DNA from: Pipra filicauda
Taxonomy: Eukaryota > Chordata > Aves > Passeriformes > Pipridae
Length of the DNA stretch: 64,000 bases
Reading direction: 5' to 3'
Assembly: GCF_003945595.2 (NCBI RefSeq)
Contig: NW_024104355.1
Location: 1,362,943 to 1,426,942, forward strand
Under the pieces are notes generated by a model that made no database searches, was not told where the DNA came from, and saw nothing but the letters and a program-made list of their open reading frames with translations. Positions 12,601 through 24,300 of this stretch are shown in pieces. Both the position numbers and the translations under genes were made by a program. Position 1 is the first letter of the stretch; every line of letters begins with the position of its first letter.

Positions 12601-13274
12601 TGCATCCCCCTGCTCCCCCTCCACCCCTACCACCTCCTCCCCCTCCTCACCCAAATGCAGAAGTCCCCTCTGATCAAAAACAACCGACAGTTACTATGGA
12701 AACCACTAAAAGACTTAGTTGGCCTCAGCCAGCAAGCATCTGTAGCAATATAAAATCTGAACCTATTTCTTTTGAGGAAGGTTTAAGCAGCAGCTGCGAA
12801 CTGGGCATGAAACAAGCTTCCTATGATCAGAACGAAGTGAAAGAACAGTTAAAAGCATTTGCATTAAAAAATGCAGATTTCTCTTCCTATTTACTTTCTG
12901 AGCCACAGAAGCCTTTTACCCAACTTGCTGCTCAGAAAATACAAGTGCAGCACCCACAGCAGCAGCAGCAGCAGCTCTGTGGAAATTATCCTACAATACA
13001 CTTCGGTAGCACAAGCTTCAAAAGGGCGGCATCTGCAATTGAGAAATCGATTGGGATTTTAGGAAGTGGCTCAAACACTGCCACAGGCCTGTCTAACCAG
13101 AATGCGCAGATCCCGGTTCAGAAATTTGCTGACAGCAGCAATGCTGATGAACTGGAACTGAAATGCTCTTGCAGGCTGAAAGCCATGATCGTGTGCAAAG
13201 GCTGCGGAGCCTTCTGTCATGATGACTGCATAGGGCCTTCCAAACTGTGTGTAGCTTGTCTAGTTGTGCGGTAG
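9603..13274 (+). CDS. ASXL3: ASXL3 final coding exon, with C-terminal PHD finger
   Basis: This is the terminal coding exon, 1,223 codons plus the TAG stop at 13272-13274. It begins in phase 0 right after the CTTTAG acceptor with ATT CAG CTT TCA ([12 protein letters not shown]), so no start codon belongs here. Visible parts in order are: an [16 protein letters not shown] helix followed by an Ala-rich run (about 9727-9810); the [23 protein letters not shown] segment (from about 9858), a conserved ASXL block; a long Ser/Thr-rich disordered region; a basic stretch [10 protein letters not shown] (about 12019-12050), a likely NLS; a Pro-rich run (12604-12648); a short Gln run (12955-12975); and the Cys-rich PHD finger (about 13165-13260) with Cys spacing CSC, CKGC, CHDDC and CVAC, ending VVR. 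The sequence agrees closely with what I remember of ASXL3 rather than ASXL1 or ASXL2. The Pro run is shorter than I recall for the human protein. The PHD finger is atypical and its ligand is not shown by the sequence. Confidence 0.97.
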   Translation: MQLSKVGPPFIIKSQPVSKPEPRVSPSTSVSSGRNTGARTLADIKARAQQARAQREAAAAAAVAAAASIVSGAMGTPCEGGKTRTLAHIKEQTKAKLFAKHQARAHLLQTNKESKSQFSSKESTSSLEIPMSTDTKIEGSTGVIIVNPNCRSPSNKSAHHRETTTLLQQSLNTATLPETATEISVHSSDENIPVPQLCEKIISSTSTESNSVPVLYNKSSVSVCVCSTAMSGAIKELSFASSVDKSSVLMSVDSANTAVSACNINMLKTIQGADTPCIAVGPKCIDNSNVPVSIDNTVLPNAIDDKRLPLPSSSVNNTVSSHYATVPASSIANNLPNHLSGSSVLIPPVGTTSRFPSDKIAITGCNEQSTVSIHTTVRSALSCSEALAVADSVARPPISMFAGNMVTISSYDNATKLNADLIEKSSGARNRMDLPGKSQPVSFTQTAMNRSIPCKVIVDHTTNQNSSLSLSSSIENTENSIDLQSRPVRTETALQSIACPQVSVISRPEVVPNENLEHSSSFIAITAKQDSKNLQAGCSSLREVPLAPQDKLIEVVTPSQGFAEQLRGPSALKNEANAACANQYNANNRICWRDEEAMNTDQPVVSHLSSGKHKEYADQNCLKNVKTEPSSYTQMSELQSRSLLTSIAVPVKSETNESDKCFRMDTEDFTGPEMRAQTAEINTSAQPPQTSKTSIADSMEDSLSLTTETLKRVTSAGGSSCRLSSVEANNPLVTQLLQGNLPLEKVLPQPRSGAKLEINRLPLPLQTTSVCKTAVSERNIVEHASNSPNPDGKGFPAGSIAPLQIRKRENHPKKRMARTIGEHAQIKCEPGKVSMDTDVKVAPCVINSSMNQLGHGQPFKQEWLNKHAIQSRIAHSPEIKQPKRPLPSCSFQQSLFHIDKNGSFHTEASTSHRQHFYQMSMAARGPIPTAALLQTTSKGPPGCNTFAFSRHLEQKGLGDMNISTAAHQLRLGSVFSPNIQIKEGDDIASASQTPQSKTLVHPPAPPPPLPPPPPPHPNAEVPSDQKQPTVTMETTKRLSWPQPASICSNIKSEPISFEEGLSSSCELGMKQASYDQNEVKEQLKAFALKNADFSSYLLSEPQKPFTQLAAQKIQVQHPQQQQQQLCGNYPTIHFGSTSFKRAASAIEKSIGILGSGSNTATGLSNQNAQIPVQKFADSSNADELELKCSCRLKAMIVCKGCGAFCHDDCIGPSKLCVACLVVR

Positions 13275-14162
13275 GAGCTGAATCAAAGATGCAGTATCCC
13301 TTATCAACGTGGGAGAGCAGGACAAAGGAACAGAGAAATTGAAACAGCTTAGACCACTAATGGTTTGCAATTAGTGGATTGATATTTTTTTTTAATTTTT
13401 TTTTTGTTTTGTGTTCTTCTATGTGGTGCTTTCAGAATTTAGTTGTTTTTACCTGAGTGCCATTTTCTGGGAAGAAGAGGAAACCTGTAGAAGTAGTTAA
13501 AAAAAAGATAGCCTTGTTACTGAAGCTTCTATGAGCTCTTGCTGTGCTAAAAAAAAAAAAAAAAAAGAAAAAGGCATTAATGCATGTCATTTGTCGCTTC
13601 TATTTATTTGCACAAAGTGCAGCACATTTTTTTCTCCACTTTTTGATAGTTGATACAAGCTGCAGGTTAAAGATCAGTGGCAGAATAACACTGTAAGAAG
13701 TGGAGTAACTATGCAGAATGAATAACACACTGAATAGCAACTGTTTTGAGAGGGGTAGTGGCAAGGTGCAGGGTATCGGTCATCGTAGCTTCAAAGTCAG
13801 TTTGCAGTTTTTCTGCTGATAAGATTGTTTTCTTCAATTGACTTTCATTATAGTCACTTCACGTAAAAAAAAAATAAAATTGAAAGAGGAATTTAGATTT
13901 TTAGAGGAGTTTCTTTATGTGCCTGCCAAGGACTATGGAACTCAAATGTTACTCGTCATCTCTTGTTGATTCCTTGAGAAAGATTTGTATATGCAATGGG
14001 TTAGTGGGACCAACACTGGAATCACATGGGCTTCGGTAGAGTCTGGAGAAAGTAATTTCTCTCCTGGAGATTATAAACCTGTTTTCTCTTCCTGTTTCCC
14101 ACTCAAATGGTCTTTATTTGTATTTCTCTGTCTAATCTGTTCACTAGGTTTATCAGTCCCAA

Positions 14163-14171
14163 ATATATATA

Positions 14172-14203
<32 letters not shown>

Positions 14204-14204
14204 A
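14163..14204. repeat. (TA)n microsatellite with TGTG interruption
   Basis: Alternating TA dinucleotides run over about 40 bp and are broken once by GTGT at 14177-14180. It lies in the ASXL3 3'UTR and creates spurious Ile/Tyr-rich open frames on both strands. Confidence 0.95.
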
Positions 14205-14802
14205 GATCAGACTTATGTAATTGATTCTTGAGGTTTTAGCCTTTCTGTGGCCTAAAAATGATGGATACTTCTGATTAATAACAAGGAAAGACTTTAATTG
14301 CATGTTGGTTGAATGTTACAATGTCAGTTCTTTTTCCTCTTATGTGAGTTACTCTATTTAAATAACATCTCAGAGTTTTGCCATTTAAAGTAATTCTTAG
14401 AATTATTTACAGCACTGACTTTTTTTTTCTCAAAGGTATTCAGACCCTTTTAGAAATTTGGAAGCAAAATGTATTTTTAAAAGGGATACTGCATCTTTAA
14501 AGTAACTTTCAGTATTTATCCAGTACTGTATTTATATTCAGGACTATAGCTGCATTCCAGATGCGCTAGCCACCATAACAGCAGAGAAGAAAAATGGTGA
14601 TTTTGGGGCCCTATTCACTTAAAAGGAAAATATTATAAAGGGATAAAGCACATGCAGTTGCTGGGAAGATGAAAACACCTTGGGTTTGTTTTAATCTCAC
14701 TTCAAGAACACAAAACGTGGACTGCAAGTCATCCATCTGCCAATATGTGGTTGGGTCTGCCCAAATGTCAGCATCAGAGATAAATGGGGGTTTTTGCCAT
14801 TA

Positions 14803-15094
14803 CAGTAGAACCTCACTAATCCAAAGACCTTAGGGCCTGCTCACAAAAACTGATTTTCCTTCCGCGGTTTTAAGAAAGCAGTGTAGTAAGAATGTGTAAG
14901 ATGTAATGCTGCTTGGATTTCATCATGCATTTACTGTTGCATTCTGATGTATTGATGTGAATGGTAGAACTGCATTTAGGAAATGAAAAGTATCCTATAT
15001 TTTACACTACCCTTTTTTATCTGATTATTACATCCTTACTCATCAGCTGTAACCAGTCTCCTTGGTTCATGTGCGTATTAGTGAGGTTCTACTG
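14803..15094. mobile_element. Candidate MITE with 18-bp terminal inverted repeats
   Basis: CAGTAGAACCTCACTAAT at 14803-14820 is the exact reverse complement of 15077-15094, giving a 292-bp element with perfect 18-bp terminal inverted repeats. The CAGTAGAACCTC start resembles termini of pogo/Tigger-type (Tc1-mariner superfamily) elements, which duplicate a TA target. The left flank is TA, but the right flank is AA, so one TA copy would have to be mutated. No transposase frame is inside, so it would be non-autonomous. Confidence 0.7.
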
Positions 15095-18000
15095 AATGGA
15101 GGAACCATATTTATTTTCTTGTGGGACCATTTTCACAAACATGATAAATGCTGTTTATTGTCTTAAAAGTGAGCTGGAATATCTACAACATACATTCCTG
15201 TCATAGGAAGCTCTATGGTGCACCTTGATGTTCTCTTTTATTGTAATTAGCAACATATCAATATTATTTTTGACACTGTGTAGTACAAAGGCCATTTGTA
15301 ATAACTAACAAATTTGTTGCTGATACAATAATATATTTTTTCTATACAAAAGTGCTCCTTAATATGACATGTGAACTAAGGAATGGCTTCTCAGCACTTT
15401 CAGGTCTTCTGGTAGGAAAATAAACCAGCCAAGCAAAAACATAAAGTAACGTATGAAAACTAGTCCAGCTGCTGGCAAAACAGCAACTGGGAAATACTCA
15501 TGACTAAGCATGAGTGTAGTCAGTTAATACATATCAAATTCATATATGAGGAGCCTTTGTATCAGAATTGTATTGCATTGTATTTATACTTGGTAGAGGT
15601 AGGATACTTCTATTTAAAAAAAAAAGAGCAACCAGTCTTAGACTTCTATTTACCTATGTTTATATAAGCCTGCTGGGAATCCTTATTTCTAGCTCAGGTT
15701 TTCCTGTCCACAGCACATAAGTCAATATTTGTTTGTATTTGCATCTTGAAGTAGTTCCTGTATTGACTGACATAATACAGAAATAAATTGCGGCCACAAA
15801 ATAGTTTTATTTTGTTCAAAGGGTAAGAGTGTGACTAATACGGTAGGTGAGTCATTCACATCATATTGTCATTTTTGTATCAGGATTGCAACTTGCATGT
15901 GTGAGGTCATGATAAAATGTTATTTAAAATGGTATTGGACTGGATGGTGCTATGTTATATTACTCAACCAACCAAACTCTGCCATAGTGCAGTTCCACTC
16001 CTTTCATTCTTGAGTCATTGGAGTTGCACCAGGAATAAATTTAGCCAGTTAGTCAGCAACAGTGGTAAAGTTTTCTTACAGATTAGGTTTAGGGTATTAT
16101 AATACTCAAAAGCAAACACGGTGATATGGAAGCCTGACTGAATCCTAGTGTGACTGAAAACCTTACTTGGATTCTAGTATCACACAAATGCATAGGGGAG
16201 AGTGACCCTAGGTCTTCAAAAAGAACCCAATCACATTTAGAGGTTTATTTTAAATGACTGCTTGAGGTTTTTTTGTTTAATTGTTCAGGTTTCAAGCCCG
16301 ATGTCATGTTTTCTAATGGCCATGCAGTTTGCACCGTGGGGTTTTAATAGTTTATGCACTGAAAAGTGGTGAAAGAATTACTTAAGAACACACTGCTCTA
16401 TGTTTGTGTGTACGTACATATGTGTCCCAGTGTCCATCATGTATAATTTACCTTTTTTTTTAAGTTCTAAAATTTTTCCCCCACTCCTACCCCTGGAGCA
16501 GCACTTTTGGGTGAGAGGGAGAAACACTTTTTTCTTTCCTCCCTCTTTATTGTTTTAATTGCATACCTGTGAGATATGCAGATAATGTTAGGGCATTTGC
16601 AGTGAGTGTGTGTCTGTTTTTCTGTTCTGAAATAATTTTTCAAGCAGAAACTCCCTTTGAAATAATGTTAAAAAAAATAATTAAGAAATGATGAACTGGA
16701 TGCTCCCTCTTTGCATTTTATTTATCTGTTGAGATCTAGTACATGAAATAGCATTTAAAAGACAAAAATAAAGGTTGAGCCATAAAGTGAAAGGTATATT
16801 CTCTGTGCTATAGACTTTCTTCTTGAGGGTGGTGCATGTTGTCAGGGTAAGCTACAGAACGTGCAGATGGTTTTTCAGGGCCCTGCAATTCCTTGCACAG
16901 TTTTTAAGCTGGTGCATATGGTGCTTTATAATGCAATTTCTGAAGTAAAATTACCTTATGCTGCACCCCCTTCCCCTTATGAACACACGCACAATTTCAG
17001 AATCGTTATTGTAGCCTCTGGTTTAGCAGTTTCTCCAAGGTGTGGTGAAGTACCAGGATAAACACTCAAGATGAGCTGAGAAGTGTCACAGAAAGGGATC
17101 ATTTTAGCTGACACACCTGAAGGACCCTGTTCTGAACACTGAATGGCTTCTGCAATCTCCTGGCAGCAGCGCAGCAGTTCATCTGCCACTGAGGGGGAGG
17201 CAATGAAATATTCAGTGGATTTATCATGGACCTGTGTAGCTAAATGTTTCTGAATCTATGAAATCCTGTTGTCTTCAGTCATCATGCTTTGTCACTGTAA
17301 AACCAACAAAAAGTTAAAAAAAGCATTTTTTAGTCTAATTTAAGGAGCTGCTTCTTTTATAGCACATAATATTTCGCTTTGTACTATATTTGATAGTTAA
17401 AGAATAATTTAGTCCGTAGAATAACTTTGTTGTATTTGTACTGTTCATGAATGTTACAAGAAAAGTGCTTTACTTTGTTGCCATAATTCTCTTGTACTGC
17501 TGTAAAATATTTTTTCTGCTTTACGGAAACTTAACTCGATTCACATTTTCAGTACAGGGTTTTTTGTGTGTATGTATTTTTTTTGTCAGTATTCTGAATG
17601 TTTACATCTGTTCAACATTAGCCATTCTATGCCTTTATAGGGCAGTATTACTCCTGCAGTATAACAGCAATGTGAAATCCACTCATACCTAACATGCATG
17701 AGAAATACAGATTTATTGGGGAGATCCCTAATGTGCATAGATATTTTTTCTATCCGCATTCAATGAAGTAAGTACCCTCCTTCAGTCCTCTACCAAAGAA
17801 AATATTAATCCCACAGGACATGCTTGGAAAGTGGTTCTCTGAGTCTTCAGAAGGGGGTGTAGTTGGTTTCAGCAAGATTGCTACAGTTTAATGCTGTTAT
17901 GCTTTGCTTTGTTACCCCACCAGATGTGACTGGGTGAAACAAGCATTTTAGCAATTTTTTTATTTCCAGACAGTGTTTTGTTTAGAATTCAGGGATCATG

Positions 18001-18199
18001 CTTTCTTTAATGGTGCTGTTTGTTTTTTTGTTTTTTTTTAAGAAAACAACCTTTTGTTGCCTACAGAAATGACCATTCACAAAACCATAAATTAAATGAA
18101 ATAATTTGTCTTCATAACTTTTCTCCCTTTCCTTTCCCCCTTCCCTATCCCTTGAAAATAACGACTTGGGCTTCAATATTAAAATATTCTGGAAAAAAA

Positions 18200-18205
18200 A
18201 ATAAA
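18200..18205 (+). promoter_or_regulatory. Candidate poly(A) signal of ASXL3 (proximal of the last pair)
   Basis: AATAAA is followed within 30 bp by a T-rich, GT-containing stretch (TTTGTCATTTGTTTATTTATTTTATG), which fits a cleavage and polyadenylation signal. Whether this one or the signal at 18421 is used cannot be decided from sequence. Confidence 0.5.
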
Positions 18206-18420
18206 GAGATAAAATAATATTTGTCATTTGTTTATTTATTTTATGTTCAGTGCCTTAGGCAGAAGATCCTGCTTGTGCACATCCATTGTATGTACAGATT
18301 GATGAACTAGAAATGTACGAGAAAAATCAGCCCTTTGTAAAGGATTTTTCAATTATGATGATGTAAGACATAGTTTGAATGACTTCTGATGTAATTCAAG
18401 TATTAATCTTATACTAGTAA

Positions 18421-18426
18421 AATAAA
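18421..18426 (+). promoter_or_regulatory. Candidate distal poly(A) signal of ASXL3
   Basis: AATAAA is followed by a GT-rich downstream element at 18432-18475 (GGTGTTGT, GTTGTTGT and TTTGTGTATG blocks). The layout is typical of a strong cleavage site, and beyond it no further AATAAA with a good GT-rich element was seen nearby. Confidence 0.5.
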
Positions 18427-18440
18427 ACTAGGTGTTGTAT

Positions 18441-19938
18441 ATTAAGTTGTTGTAAGTAGAATAGTTTGTGTATGAAAGTGATTATATTGCTTTGTATAGT
18501 TAATGCTGGGTGTAATTTGGTACTTTGCCTCTGTCTGCAACCCCAACCACAACGCACTTAACAGCAACCATTCCAGCCTACACCCCCCTTATTTGTCATC
18601 CCCACAGCAGAAGAAATTAAATGTCAATGGTACATGAAAGGTAATCAGTCCAAGTTATATTCCTCAAAGCAGTTATCTTTTCAGGTCTGGAAGGCCTTCC
18701 TAAAATGGAAATTCAGTAGCCACTCTATTAAAAAAGTCAATATTTTCATCCTGTTACTCTTAAAAGAGAGCTTTGAGTACTGTGGTACAGGGGAGCAACA
18801 AACAGCTTTTTCACAGGCTTGCTCAGAAATATCAGAACTAAACACCATCTTTTGTCCAGCCTCCTGTCACTTTTATTTCAGATGTGATACCATCTGAGGG
18901 TCTTGTTAGCAGCAGATGACAGTCCTGTCGGCCAAAATCTGTCCAAATGCAGAAAGAAGACAGTCCCAACCTCTGTAGTTTATAATCCAATGACCTTTTT
19001 TTCATATCCAATACCCACCTGGCAATTATTTATCTTAGTTTGTTCTACTTAGAATTTTAGAATTCTTTTTCTTTTTTTTTTTTTGACACGAACCTGTGCT
19101 GAAGCAGGGACCAACTCTGCTTCTGATAGTAACAACTTCTATTATTATTATTATTTTATTGTTCATCTAAGCAACGTAATGCAAATCAATTTGTTAAATC
19201 TGTACTAGCTAAATACTCACTTTTGTCCTTTCCCTTCTTTTTACTTTTTAAAACCTGTGACATGTTTTTGCACATTTTTATTGGGTCTTGAAAAATAAGT
19301 ATTCAGTTTTTCTGTGGTGTTTGCTAAGGACCTTGTAAGTATTAATAAGTTAAGCCTTGTGATTGGTTTTAGGTCTGTGTTTTGTCTCTCCCTGGGTCAG
19401 CCCAGCCTTATCCTGGCAGTTCAGCCAGCAGATGGCATCAGGAGAAAACATGCTGCTGTGCTTTCCCTATTCCTGTTCCTCAGCAGGAGCACATGGCACA
19501 GAGAAAGGCAGCCATGAATACTGTGGGTTTCTGGGTTTGTCTTCCTTCTCTGGGGAGGTTTAGCTGTAGTGAAAAAAGCCTTCCTTCCTCCCCAGTCCTG
19601 GAACTTGGCTTGCAGTAGACATGATGCCCCGAAGCTCACATCATCCTTTCCTGCGCTTGGCATTGTCTGAGTTGTGCAGTCTGGAATTGAAGTATTGATA
19701 CACTGGAAAAAATTCCTCCCCAGGCCAGAACCAGAGCTTTTTTTTTTTTTTTTTGTCTCCTGCAGTTTCCTTTGTTACTCATGGATGAAGACAGACAGCA
19801 ACAAAGCTCTTTGTATCAAGGTGCTTCACAGATATATATGAAGGTAGTACCACTGCTTGGTGTGCAGAGGATGTGCTGTTATCAAGCCTGACCTTTTTTG
19901 GATGACAGGACTTGCAGTGCAAGGACCACCAGATTGCA
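18441..19938. other. Intergenic DNA just downstream of ASXL3
   Basis: No gene is seen. It contains an ATT microsatellite (about 19139-19155), T-runs at 19071-19084 and 19738-19754, and an exact match to the CTCF core consensus at 19425-19437. GC content rises modestly at 19380-19680. Confidence 0.5.
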
Positions 19939-20200
19939 ATCATAGAATGGTTTAGGTTGCAAGGGATAAAGACCATCCAGTTCCATCCAGTTCCAACTCC
20001 CCTGCCATGGGCAGGAACACCTTCCACTAGAACAGGTTGCTTGCAGCCCCATCCAACCTGGCCTTGAAAATTTCCAGGGATGGGGCATCTGCAGCTTCTC
20101 TGAGCAACCTGTTCCAGTGCCTGACCACCTTCAGTCAAGGGGTTTTTTACTAACATCTAGTGTAAACGAGCCCTCTTTCAGTTTTAAAACCTTGGAGTAC
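19939..20200 (-). mobile_element. CR1 LINE 3' fragment
   Basis: In minus orientation this is the end of a CR1 element. On the plus strand it begins CATAGAATGGTTTAGGTTGC, runs through the AACTCCCCTGCCATGGGCAG block and the CCAACCTGGCCTTGAA block, and fades after CCCTCTTTCAGTTTTAAAAC near 20,195. An internal 10-bp duplication (ATCCAGTTCC twice at 19975-19998) is visible. The fragment is non-coding and decayed. Confidence 0.9.
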
Positions 20201-21426
20201 CACCACCTTGGAGACAGCTTTCCATGACAAGGAAGGTAGACAGTCACAGACACTGACACCTGCTGGTATCTGCTCGTGGAGGCAGAGGACATTATTAGTA
20301 TGGTGGTTTTTTTGTCCAAACTGAGCTAGACATAGAAATAAAGCCACATTTTGAGATAATTCAGACACCTGGACATTGGCAAATCCATAGCAGGCACTGA
20401 TGAGAGAAGTTTGTTATGTCTCTTTTAAATGACAGCTATTTACTTTAAAGTACTGAAGGTTCATGCTTGCAGCCCGGGAGGTGCCTATTGATTCACCACC
20501 AGTGATGAAATCAACAGTTGTTTCACATATTCGTGGGGGGAAAATACCTGGATTGTACTTTTTGGAAGTGGATGATTTGGAAGAGGATTACCTTGGATAA
20601 ATGTGAGTTTCTGTGTACAGGTCACCTTTCTATAGCCCTTCTCCTCTGTGTCCTTTGTCCCAGTCTTGTAGAGCTTAATTCAGCCGTCAGGGTCTTATCT
20701 CCATGTCTTTCCAACAAAAAGCTAAGAGCTTTCTTCCAGTATCTTTGAGCATCCTCCTGTATGCCTCTGCCACCAGAGCAGAGAATAGTTTAATATCCCA
20801 CATAGGAAAAACACATCTGAAAATAAGCTGGTTATATTGGATAATTGACTTATATTAATAAGAAGTCATGCTATAGTGAGTGAATAAACGTTGATATCAA
20901 CATAAAGGAGAAGATTACTAGGGTGTTTTTTTTACATATTGGTCCTTGCTGTAGTCTTATTTGCTTCTGATTCTTTCCCAGCTGCTGAGATCTGTTCAGC
21001 AAATCACATTTTCATGCCCCTTGATTGTGAATTCTCAGCCTCACACCCATCATACAGAATCTTTGCTACTGCTGTATGCATTTCAGGCATTTAAAGTAGC
21101 AAATCTGGGCAATGGTGGACAGACTTGTATGCAGTGCCTCACCCTTTACTCTTTGCTTCTGCATTCTGCAGAGAAGGATGGAGTCTCTAGGGAAAATAAT
21201 AGAATTAACTGTGAAAATGCAATAATCGTAATATGTGTTCCTTGACTTCCTTTAGGTTATTGCGTGGAAAAGTGCATGCCTCAGTTTTTTTCGTGACTGT
21301 GAGCGGGAGCTGACCCATACAAGTTAGAATAGACCATAGTCCTGGATCGCATCCAGGAGTGAACATTCACAGTTCAAAAAGTCCAGAGTGTCCTCAGAAT
21401 ATTAGGAAAACAGAATGAACAAAGAT
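20201..21426. other. Intergenic DNA, nothing recognised
   Basis: This is AT-rich sequence without recognisable repeat, RNA gene or credible coding frame. The ORFs of 60-95 codons here have no domain signal. Confidence 0.5.
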
Positions 21427-21502
21427 AGAATCATAGAATTGTTAAGGGTGGAAAAGGTTGGAAGATATCTCTAAGATTTTCAAATCCAACTGTCAACTGC
21501 AA
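21427..21502 (-). mobile_element. CR1 3'-end remnant
   Basis: On the plus strand this begins ATAGAATCATAGAATTGTTA, followed by a degraded GGTTGGAAGATATC block and CAAATCCAACTGTCAAC. This is the last 75 or so bases of a minus-strand CR1. Confidence 0.8.
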
Positions 21503-22557
21503 AGAAGCGTGGATGAAGAGGTAGCATGAGACTGGAGAAAAAGAAGCTTAGTTACATTTTTGGAACAAGCAATCCTGCCAATTGTTTTAAATTTTCAGTA
21601 TCTATAGAATTGCAAACATCTTTTACAGCTCTAAACTGGGAGAGAAATAGAAATATTTAAGGAAAAACAGGTCCTTGGCTAGTTGATAGCATAAAAATAC
21701 AAAAAATTCATGGATAGTTTCTTAAAAATTGCATTTGAAGGTATTTTTCTGGTTATAAATTTAAAAGTTGCTGTGTGCTCAACATTTTTCAAATTAAGAG
21801 TCTTTGTTTTGATTTCCTAAAATAGGAATTTCAAAACCTTACTTTAGTTTCCTGATTATAAAATTCCTTGCTTGCATTGCCACACAAATCTGATTTACGT
21901 TCTTCGCTGTGTAGGAAAGCTCAAAAAGTAATCTAGAAAAATATTCGGTGTCACCTATTGCAGTTAAGTATTCTGGGTGGGGGGAAATCTGCATTTCTCT
22001 TTTTAGTTCCTTCAAAATTAAATGAAAAGGCAGGGAAAATAGCCATGTGATTCAAGGGAATTTTTAGAGTGTTACTGGATTTAAAGCACAGACCTTCATT
22101 CCGCATCTTCTAAATTTTCAGAGAAATAAAATCAAGACCTTTATGAAGTGTGTAGGTGACAGTAAAGAGAAATGATATGTACAGTGGTGCCAGTGGTACT
22201 TGAATATTGAATTAAAAAGGATTTATAGACACTTGGGCAGTAAATGAAGTAACACTTGGGAGGAATAGAAAGAAATACATGTGAGGTGTCAGTCACAAGG
22301 AGTTCTTCTCTCTGGCATCTAATGATTGTGACATGTTTATGAAATAAAAAGATTATATTTAAGGACTACTGGAGCAGAGCAAAGCATTAAGAAAGTAGGC
22401 TATGAAGTACATTTAAATTAGGATTAAATATTAGATAATTTCTTCTGCTGCAAAAAGAAGGCTGATTTTATTCATATAATTTAGAACCTGAAAAATAGGA
22501 TTGCCAGAAATCTGAAAGCCGACTTTTCTGTGCTGTTCCTCAGTAGTCTCACATTGC

Positions 22558-22575
22558 TGGTGGTGGTGGTGGTGG
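22558..22575. repeat. (TGG)6 microsatellite
   Basis: Six uninterrupted TGG units. Confidence 0.95.
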
Positions 22576-22639
22576 TGAAGGTCTGCTTCACCCACCTTGC
22601 AGGGCCTTCACTCAAGGAGACAGTTTGTTTCAGCTCTTC

Positions 22640-24300
22640 ACTGTTCTTAAAATTAGAGAGCTTATCCTAATGTTTAACCCAAATCTTCCTTGCTGTTGTT
22701 TAAGCCCATTCAGTCTTATCTACACTACACAGGCACGGAAAATAACTTCTTCCTTTCCTCTTTACAGCAGTCTATTAGATAACTAGGCTGTCATTTGTGT
22801 CTCTTGCTTTTTCATTGTTTAAGCTAAAGAATGCTAATATTCATCCTGTTTTTATAGATCATGTTTTCCAGCCTCTTATTGTTTTCATTGATCTTCTGTG
22901 GACTCCGTCCAGTTAGTTCAAATCCTTTCTTCTGTTCAGTTCCCAAGAGTGAATATGTTGTCTCAGCTGGGGTTGAGCGGACAGGTGGGACTGGGCTGCA
23001 TGCCTTAGAGGCTAAAATTGTGCCCTGTGTCCCAGGTTAGTGTTTGGTTCGTCCATGACCTATATGACTTGGGTTCAGTTTTGTCCCAGTAACCCCTGCA
23101 TCCTTCCCAGTAAAAGTGCTTCTAGCTGCTTCTTCCCTGTACTGTATTAGAAGAATTATTTCTAAGTGTAAAATATTCTGTTTATCAGTGCTTAGTGATA
23201 TCTTAAGATTTTAAACCATAAGCTGAACTTGTCCAAATCATCTCAAATTCCAGTCTTATCTGTCAACAAGATTACAGTTTTTCCTAGGGAGTTATCATCT
23301 GCAAATTCAGAAAAGAGGACCACACTATCCCAGGATAATTCCTATTGAAGGGCCCTCATTAGGTCATCGAGCCCAGTGTTCCACTCAGAACTCACTGCCC
23401 CATTACTCATCTCATTAGCTAAAATGCTGGAAGGAACTGGAGCCATGCCAGAATGGACTCTTCTGTGGTCGCTGCTATGTGAGAATGGTTTTCCACCCAC
23501 TTTGACTGACTGGGTAACAGTTTTACCTAGACCATATTTTTCCAGTTTACTTATGAAAATATCATGAAAGTAATGATAAAAACATTACTGAAATCGAAAT
23601 GTGAGATCTGCTGCTCCTCAGTCCATGTTGCCTGTTACTTTGTCATGGAGGGAAGTTAGACTGGGCTGACCCAGCTTCTTCTTGACCTTGTTCACCTTAG
23701 CTGGTTTATTTTTCACCTCTGAGGGTACTTATAAACCAATGAATTGTGCTAACAATTTTCTGGAGAATGAAATGAAGCTGGTGATACTAATTCCCTTCAC
23801 TCCTTCTTTTTTTGAAATCTAGGTGGTTATGATGTTCATCTTTCCCCAGCTTTTCCTGCATCACCCAGTGTTACCAGTTATGGAAGATAACTGGCCCTGT
23901 GATTGAATCAGCCACTGCTTCAAGCACTACTCAGTGATGGCTGTGATGCTCATGTCAGTTTAAAATATATAGCTCATAGATGTTCTCTCTAACCTCTTTA
24001 AGACTGTGTACCCTTTTCTCTCTGGTGCCAATTTCGTTAATTATCTGATTATAGTCAACATTTTTAGGGATAGTTTTCCCTCACCACTAATTAACTGACC
24101 ACCTGGCACCTTGACGTACCTCTTACTGCTGATGTACATCAAGAGTGACCGATTTTTGGGTTTTTTTAATGTCTTTTGATGGTCAAGCTAAATTTTTTGC
24201 TTGGCCTTTCTGATTTCACCATTACATGCTTGTACTGTAGGTTATCACTTCTGTGTACTACCTTTCCTCAAGGAAAGAAGTGCTCATGAAGAGGAAGCAT
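22640..24300 (-). mobile_element. Old, strongly decayed CR1/L3-like LINE copy
   Basis: Read on the minus strand, several faded but ordered landmarks of an ancient CR1-type element appear. On the plus strand these are: the TTTAACCCAAATCTTCCTTGCTG block near 22,672; a GCTGGGGTTGAGCGGACAGG block near 22,968; a CATTACTGAAATCGAAATGTGAGATCTGCTGC block near 23,583 (the usual 'KAFDTV' RT region); and a CTTGGCCTTTCTGATTTCACC ... ACATGCTTGTACT block near 24,200. The order and spacing fit one long element much older than the other copies. No frame is intact. Limits are approximate. Confidence 0.6.

Larger units (their letters stand above)
13275..18440 (+). other. ASXL3: ASXL3 3' untranslated region (end inferred)
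   Basis: This is non-coding sequence following the ASXL3 stop, AT-rich with many A and T runs, as is usual for long brain-expressed 3'UTRs. Canonical AATAAA signals occur at 13873, 15782, 16767, 18200 and 18421. The last two are the best candidates for the main end because T/GT-rich sequence follows each. The UTR includes an A-run (13550-13566), a (TA)n microsatellite (14163-14204) and a MITE-like element (14803-15094). No protein-coding frame here looks real. The 3' boundary is an inference from signals only. Confidence 0.65.

Noticed and set aside
14163..14204. TGTATATA Pumilio-type site in the ASXL3 3'UTR
   Set aside because: It falls in the (TA)n microsatellite, where such matches are unavoidable.
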